Below, one piece after another: positions 6,283 to 9,948 of a stretch of 9,948 nt of DNA (positions are counted from its first letter, which is position 1; each line of letters starts with the position of its first letter). The notes under the pieces were generated by a model, which was given only the letters and a program-made list of their open reading frames with translations, had not been told where the DNA came from and made no database searches. Position numbers and translations under genes: made by a program. The stretch is from assembly GCA_009845645.1 (NCBI GenBank), contig VXZF01000379.1, positions 1 to 9,948 of the forward strand, given 5' to 3'. Source of the DNA: Gemmatimonadota bacterium. Its GTDB lineage: Bacteria > Latescibacterota > UBA2968 > UBA8231.

Positions 6283-8244
6283 ATGAATGGAGTGCAGGCC
6301 GGGTTCCTGCTAATACTCGTGGTCCTAGTAGGATGCGGCCGAGAAAGTCAAGCCGCACCTCCAGCGGCCGAGGGCGACATACCTCGCACAGCGTGGCCAG
6401 AAAGCTGGTTCCACCCGCCGCGCACGGCCTCGGAAGTCGGCTTAGCTACCTTCCGCCAGTCGCCCATGCTCGACGAACTCGTGGCCGCTGGCGAGTTGCC
6501 GCCGGTAGAGGAGCGGCTCCCCGACGACCCGATTGTCGTCGAGCCAATCGACGGGATTGGGACCTACGGAGGCACCGCGCGGCTGTTCCTCGCCGGCGAA
6601 CAGCTCCTCAACGTGCCCGAAGGAACCCTGCGCCCAGGGCCGCAGCTCCAGCTAACCCTGCCCAACTTTGCCGCGCGGGTCGAGTACCACAACGACGCGC
6701 AGACCCTGACGGTCTTCCTCCGGCCCGGTCACAAGTGGTCCGACGGCCACCCGGTGACGGCCGACGACTTTGTCTTTTGGTTCGATCGCGTCCATCAGAA
6801 CAAAAGCCTCACACCCGTGGTGTCACCCCGCTTTAAGGGGGCCCGCATCGAAAAACACGGCCCCCATCACTTTAGCTATCACTTTCCCCAGCCGATGCCG
6901 CTTTTTGTCAAGCACCTCGCCCACAACAGCTCGCATCTGTCGGCACCAGCGCACTTTATGCGCCGCTATCATCCCGACTTTATCGACGCGGATCAGCTAG
7001 AGCGCGAAGCAGAGGAACTCGGCTTGCAAGACTGGCGCACCTACTTCCAATCCGTTATCAACACCCGCGACCTAATGGTCTTTTACAAGCCAGTGCAGAC
7101 CGCTTATGTGGTGGTTAGCAAGACTTCGACGCGCGTCCGCTACCGCCGCAACCCCTACTACCCCAAAGTAGATCCTGCCGGCAATCAACTGCCCTATATC
7201 GATTACCTCGAAGTCCAGCGGGTTGACAGCCCCGAGATCATGGCAGCTAAGGCCGCCACTGGGCAGGTCGATTTTGCCGGGCGTCAGTTTAAGACCGCCG
7301 ACATCCCGCTGTTTAAGCGCTTCGAGCAGGACAACGACTACGAGACCTACCTTTGGCCTCGTCCCTATGGCTCGGACGTGACCTTCATGCCCAACATGAC
7401 CCACCCCGACGAGCGGCTCAGGCAGATTTTTCAGGACGTGCGCGTTCGCCGCGCCCGCTCGCTGGCCATCAACCGCGCCGAGATCAACGACATTGCCTAT
7501 TACGGGCAGGGGGTCCCGCGCCAGTTGACGGTCGTATCTTCGAGCCGCTACTTTGAGCCTTCCTTTGCCGCAGCTTGGGCCGAGTACGATCCGCAACGCG
7601 CCCGCGCTCTGCTCGACGAGATGGGGCTGATCGATCGCAACGGCGACGGTCGGCGCGAGCATCCCGATGGCCGACCGCTCGAAATTACGCTGGAGTACAC
7701 AATCGGGGAGACGCCGAAGCAAGTCACCGTGGACTTGGTGACCGCCCACTGGCGCGAAGTGGGGCTGCACATCAACCGCAAGCAAATAAGCGGCGCACTG
7801 CAAGGCATCCGCACCCGAGGCGGAGTTATGGACATGAGCATCTGGCACGCCGACCGCAACGCCGACATCCTCTTTCCCATCGAGCCTTTTTGGTACGTGC
7901 CCATGCACGTGGGGCAGGAGGTGACCCAGTGGCCGGAGTGGTCGCGGTGGTACCGGTCGGACGGAGCGCGCGGCTGGATGCCGCCCGGCGAGGTCCGGGA
8001 CCTAATCGCCTATTGGGAGGTGCTCCGCCGCACATCAGACCTCCAAGAGCGCATCGCCATGGGCAAAAAAATTCTCCAGAGCCAAGCCGAAAACCTGTGG
8101 GCGCTCGGCGTCATCGGCTTAGGGCCACATCCCGTCATCGTTAACAACCGGCTGCGCAATGTCCCACGCCAGGGCTATTGGGGATGGGACTCGCGCTGGT
8201 CTTGGCCCTACTATCCAGAGACTTGGTATCTGCAACAAGACTGA
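6283..8244 (+). CDS. Lipoprotein solute-binding protein of a peptide/nickel-type ABC importer (SBP family 5)
   Basis: A 653-residue extracytoplasmic receptor that would capture a peptide or similar solute and hand it to the DppB/DppC-type permeases encoded next. With ATG at 6283 the N-terminus is MNGVQAGFLLILVVLVGC, a hydrophobic stretch ending in a lipobox (LVGC, Cys18), so the mature protein is probably lipid-anchored. The signal lacks the usual positive charges. A TTG start at 6229 would add 18 residues but has no clear ribosome site. The family-5 signature is LTVFLRPGHKWSDGHPVTAD at 142-161, continuing with a DDFVFWF block. A later RNPYY and GNQLPYIDYLEV block is typical of the large members of this family. 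At about 650 residues it is longer than classical DppA/OppA (about 540), with an extra N-terminal segment. Composition is GC-rich like the two downstream genes. The substrate cannot be inferred. Confidence 0.92.
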   Translation: MNGVQAGFLLILVVLVGCGRESQAAPPAAEGDIPRTAWPESWFHPPRTASEVGLATFRQSPMLDELVAAGELPPVEERLPDDPIVVEPIDGIGTYGGTARLFLAGEQLLNVPEGTLRPGPQLQLTLPNFAARVEYHNDAQTLTVFLRPGHKWSDGHPVTADDFVFWFDRVHQNKSLTPVVSPRFKGARIEKHGPHHFSYHFPQPMPLFVKHLAHNSSHLSAPAHFMRRYHPDFIDADQLEREAEELGLQDWRTYFQSVINTRDLMVFYKPVQTAYVVVSKTSTRVRYRRNPYYPKVDPAGNQLPYIDYLEVQRVDSPEIMAAKAATGQVDFAGRQFKTADIPLFKRFEQDNDYETYLWPRPYGSDVTFMPNMTHPDERLRQIFQDVRVRRARSLAINRAEINDIAYYGQGVPRQLTVVSSSRYFEPSFAAAWAEYDPQRARALLDEMGLIDRNGDGRREHPDGRPLEITLEYTIGETPKQVTVDLVTAHWREVGLHINRKQISGALQGIRTRGGVMDMSIWHADRNADILFPIEPFWYVPMHVGQEVTQWPEWSRWYRSDGARGWMPPGEVRDLIAYWEVLRRTSDLQERIAMGKKILQSQAENLWALGVIGLGPHPVIVNNRLRNVPRQGYWGWDSRWSWPYYPETWYLQQD

Positions 8245-8247
8245 GCC

Positions 8248-9231
8248 ATGATCAACTACATCATCCGCCGCGTCCTGATTATGATCCCCACCCTGCTGGC
8301 CGTCTCGGTTCTGGTCTTCGTCGTCATCCAGTTGCCGCCCGGGGACATCATCACGTCGCGCCTGCAAGAGCTACAGGCCGAGGGCCAAGACATATCCGAG
8401 GAACAGATCGCCGCCCTGCGCGCCCGCTACCACCTCGACGACCCGATGTTTATCCAATACTTCAAGTGGATGGGCGGCTTCCTCCGAGGCGACATGGGCT
8501 ATTCGGTGATGTACGGCCAGTCGGTCAACAATCTGATCTGGGAGCGGCTTGGCTACACCTTGCTGATTACCTCGACCGCGACCTTGTTGACTTGGCTGGT
8601 GGCCTTCCCGGTAGGCATCTATTCGGCCCTGCGCCAGTACTCGGTGCTCGACTACACAGCGACCCTCGCGGCCTTCGTCGGCTTGGCGACGCCCAACTTC
8701 CTGCTCGCGCTGGTTTTGATGTACTTGGGCTACGAGTGGTTTGGGATTGCCGTGGGCGGGCTGTTTTCTCCCGAATACGCGAGTGCGCCGTGGAGCTTGG
8801 CCAAGTTCGGCGATTTGCTCGGGCACCTGTGGATCCCAGCCGTGGTCGTTGGCACGGCCGGCATGGCCGGGCTGATGCGGATCATGCGCGCTAATCTCCT
8901 CGACGAGCTAGGCAAGCCCTACGTCACTACGGCGCTGGCCAAGGGCCTTGGCCCAGTTCGCTTGGTGATTAAGTACCCATTGCGGATTGCCATCAATCCC
9001 TTTATCAGCACGGTCGGCTGGATGCTGCCGCACCTGATCTCCGGCTCGGCCATCACCAGCGTGGTGTTGAGCCTGCCGACGACTGGCCCTTTGCTGCTCG
9101 ACTCCCTCCGCAACCAAGACATGTATTTGGCGGGCAGTTTCCTGCTCATGCTCAGCGTCCTGACGGTGATCGGCACCCTGCTGTCGGACATTCTCTTGGC
9201 CATTGCCGACCCGCGCATCCGCTATGAGTGA
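8248..9231 (+). CDS. Peptide/nickel-type ABC importer permease (DppB/OppB family)
   Basis: A 327-residue inner-membrane permease. It begins with the family's invariant-looking helix MINYIIRRVLIMIPTLLAVS and has about six membrane segments (near 9-29, 103-126, 138-162, 195-211, 255-275 and 293-318). The periplasmic part carries LRARYHLDDPMFIQYFKW (57-74) and GDMGYSV (81-87), both usual in DppB/OppB. The cytoplasmic EAA loop that docks to the ATPase is YVTTALAKGLGPVRLV (225-240). The C-terminus ends with the family-typical DPRIRYE. Its ATG lies 3 bases after the solute-binding protein stop, without an obvious Shine-Dalgarno, so translation is probably coupled. The length is normal for the family (about 300-340). 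Confidence 0.95.
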   Translation: MINYIIRRVLIMIPTLLAVSVLVFVVIQLPPGDIITSRLQELQAEGQDISEEQIAALRARYHLDDPMFIQYFKWMGGFLRGDMGYSVMYGQSVNNLIWERLGYTLLITSTATLLTWLVAFPVGIYSALRQYSVLDYTATLAAFVGLATPNFLLALVLMYLGYEWFGIAVGGLFSPEYASAPWSLAKFGDLLGHLWIPAVVVGTAGMAGLMRIMRANLLDELGKPYVTTALAKGLGPVRLVIKYPLRIAINPFISTVGWMLPHLISGSAITSVVLSLPTTGPLLLDSLRNQDMYLAGSFLLMLSVLTVIGTLLSDILLAIADPRIRYE

Positions 9232-9948
9232 AGACCGCCCCACAACCCAACTAGCCGACGCCTCGCAGTGGCGGCTGATGTGGATGCGCTTTCGCCGCCA
9301 TCGGCTGGCTCTGGCCGGCAGCGCAGTGCTGATTGCGCTCTACGGCCTCGCAGCCCTGTGCGAATTTGTCTCACCTTACCGGCCCGACCAGCGCCACGCG
9401 CAATACGTCCTCTGCCCGCCGCAGGAGATCCGCTTCTTCGACGGCGAGGGGCGCTTTCACTGGCGGCCCTTTGTCCACGGCGTGCGGCAAGACACGGCCG
9501 CTGGCCCGTGGCAGCGCGAATATCTCGTCGATACTGAGGCTGTGTATCCGGTCCGCTTTTTCGCGCGCGGCCCGGCCTACGAGTTTTGGGGGCTTTTCAA
9601 TGCGGACTTGCACCTGTTCAGCGCGGGCAGCGGACCGTTGTTCCTGTTTGGCACCGACGACTTGGGCCGCGATCTGTTCAGCCGAATCATACATGGGGCG
9701 CGCATTTCGCTCACCATTGGGCTAATCGGCGTGGCCCTGACCTTCCTCATCGGCATCCTGCTCGGGGGAGTAGCGGGTTATTACAGCGGCTGGGTCGATG
9801 TGGTAGTGCAGCGGATGATCGAGGTCCTGATGGCCGTGCCGCAGCTACCGCTGTGGATGGCGTTGAGCGCAGCGCTGCCAGCGCACTGGCCGCCGCTGCA
9901 TATTTACTTCGGCGTCACCATCATCCTCTCGCTGATGGGCTGGACTGG
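9224..9948 (+). CDS. Peptide/nickel-type ABC importer permease (DppC/OppC family), N-terminal part, cut by window edge
   Basis: The reading frame opens with ATG at 9224, overlapping the previous gene by 8 bases (ATGAGTGA), and stays open for 241 codons to the right edge. A cytoplasmic N-terminus (MSEDRPTTQL..., then basic FRRHR) precedes membrane helix 1 (about 28-48). The OppC hallmark GTDDLGRDLFSRIIHGARIS is at 143-162, followed by helices near 163-186 (GLIGVALTFLIGILLGGVAG) and 199-219, with WVDVVVQRMIEVL between. Between helix 1 and that hallmark lie about 90 residues, much longer than the roughly 30-40 of classical DppC, rich in aromatic residues. The missing part should hold the EAA loop and the last helices. 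It forms the translocation pore with the DppB-type partner; ATPase genes are expected after the window. Confidence 0.93.
   Translation, partial: MSEDRPTTQLADASQWRLMWMRFRRHRLALAGSAVLIALYGLAALCEFVSPYRPDQRHAQYVLCPPQEIRFFDGEGRFHWRPFVHGVRQDTAAGPWQREYLVDTEAVYPVRFFARGPAYEFWGLFNADLHLFSAGSGPLFLFGTDDLGRDLFSRIIHGARISLTIGLIGVALTFLIGILLGGVAGYYSGWVDVVVQRMIEVLMAVPQLPLWMALSAALPAHWPPLHIYFGVTIILSLMGWT

Noticed and set aside
6333..6836. Arginine-rich plus-strand frame inside the solute-binding protein gene
   Set aside because: A frame-shifted shadow typical of GC-rich coding DNA.
7072..7908. Long minus-strand open frame opposite the solute-binding protein
   Set aside because: It is an antisense shadow of a GC-rich coding gene. 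It has no ribosome site or domain logic, while the plus frame carries clear family-5 motifs.

Overview
The window is bacterial, gene-dense and GC-rich, with short intergenic gaps and start/stop overlaps. It holds two transcription units reading away from each other around about 6140-6280. No rRNA, tRNA, CRISPR, insertion sequence or other mobile element was recognised. Several features are compatible with an FCB-type or related uncultured lineage (for example Latescibacterota- or Poribacteria-like): a Bacteroidetes-style TlpA N-terminal region, LVIVD propellers and a very large family-5 solute-binding protein. This placement is a low-confidence inference.

Minus strand, read right to left. A stand-alone P-II protein (GlnB/GlnK type, 6137-5799) ends at a strong intrinsic terminator (5702-5665). 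Directly after it lies a sigma70-type promoter with an imperfect 26-bp palindrome over its -10, which looks like an autoregulatory operator. It drives a compact operon: a YtrA-type GntR regulator (5579-5160), an ABC-2 exporter ATPase (5148-4264), two tandem paralogous permeases (4267-2387 and 2390-519), and an exported TlpA-like protein that runs off the left edge (457-1). The ATPase/permease A and permease A/permease B junctions are 4-bp overlaps.

The most unusual content is the permease pair. Each protein is an ABC-2 membrane domain of about 270 residues fused to a C-terminal domain of about 330 residues with LVIVD-like beta-propeller repeats. By my reading an extra seventh membrane segment puts the propeller outside the cytoplasm. 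The simplest model is one ATPase dimer driving a permease A/permease B heterodimer with two external propellers, under a GntR repressor, with a TlpA-like envelope protein as a possible partner. I know of no described system with this architecture, but could not search for one.

Plus strand. From 6283 to the right edge is a peptide/nickel-type ABC importer: a lipoprotein solute-binding protein (6283-8244), a DppB/OppB-type permease (8248-9231) and a DppC/OppC-type permease (9224 onward, cut by the edge) with a long loop after its first membrane helix. The ATPases are not in the window and would be expected downstream.
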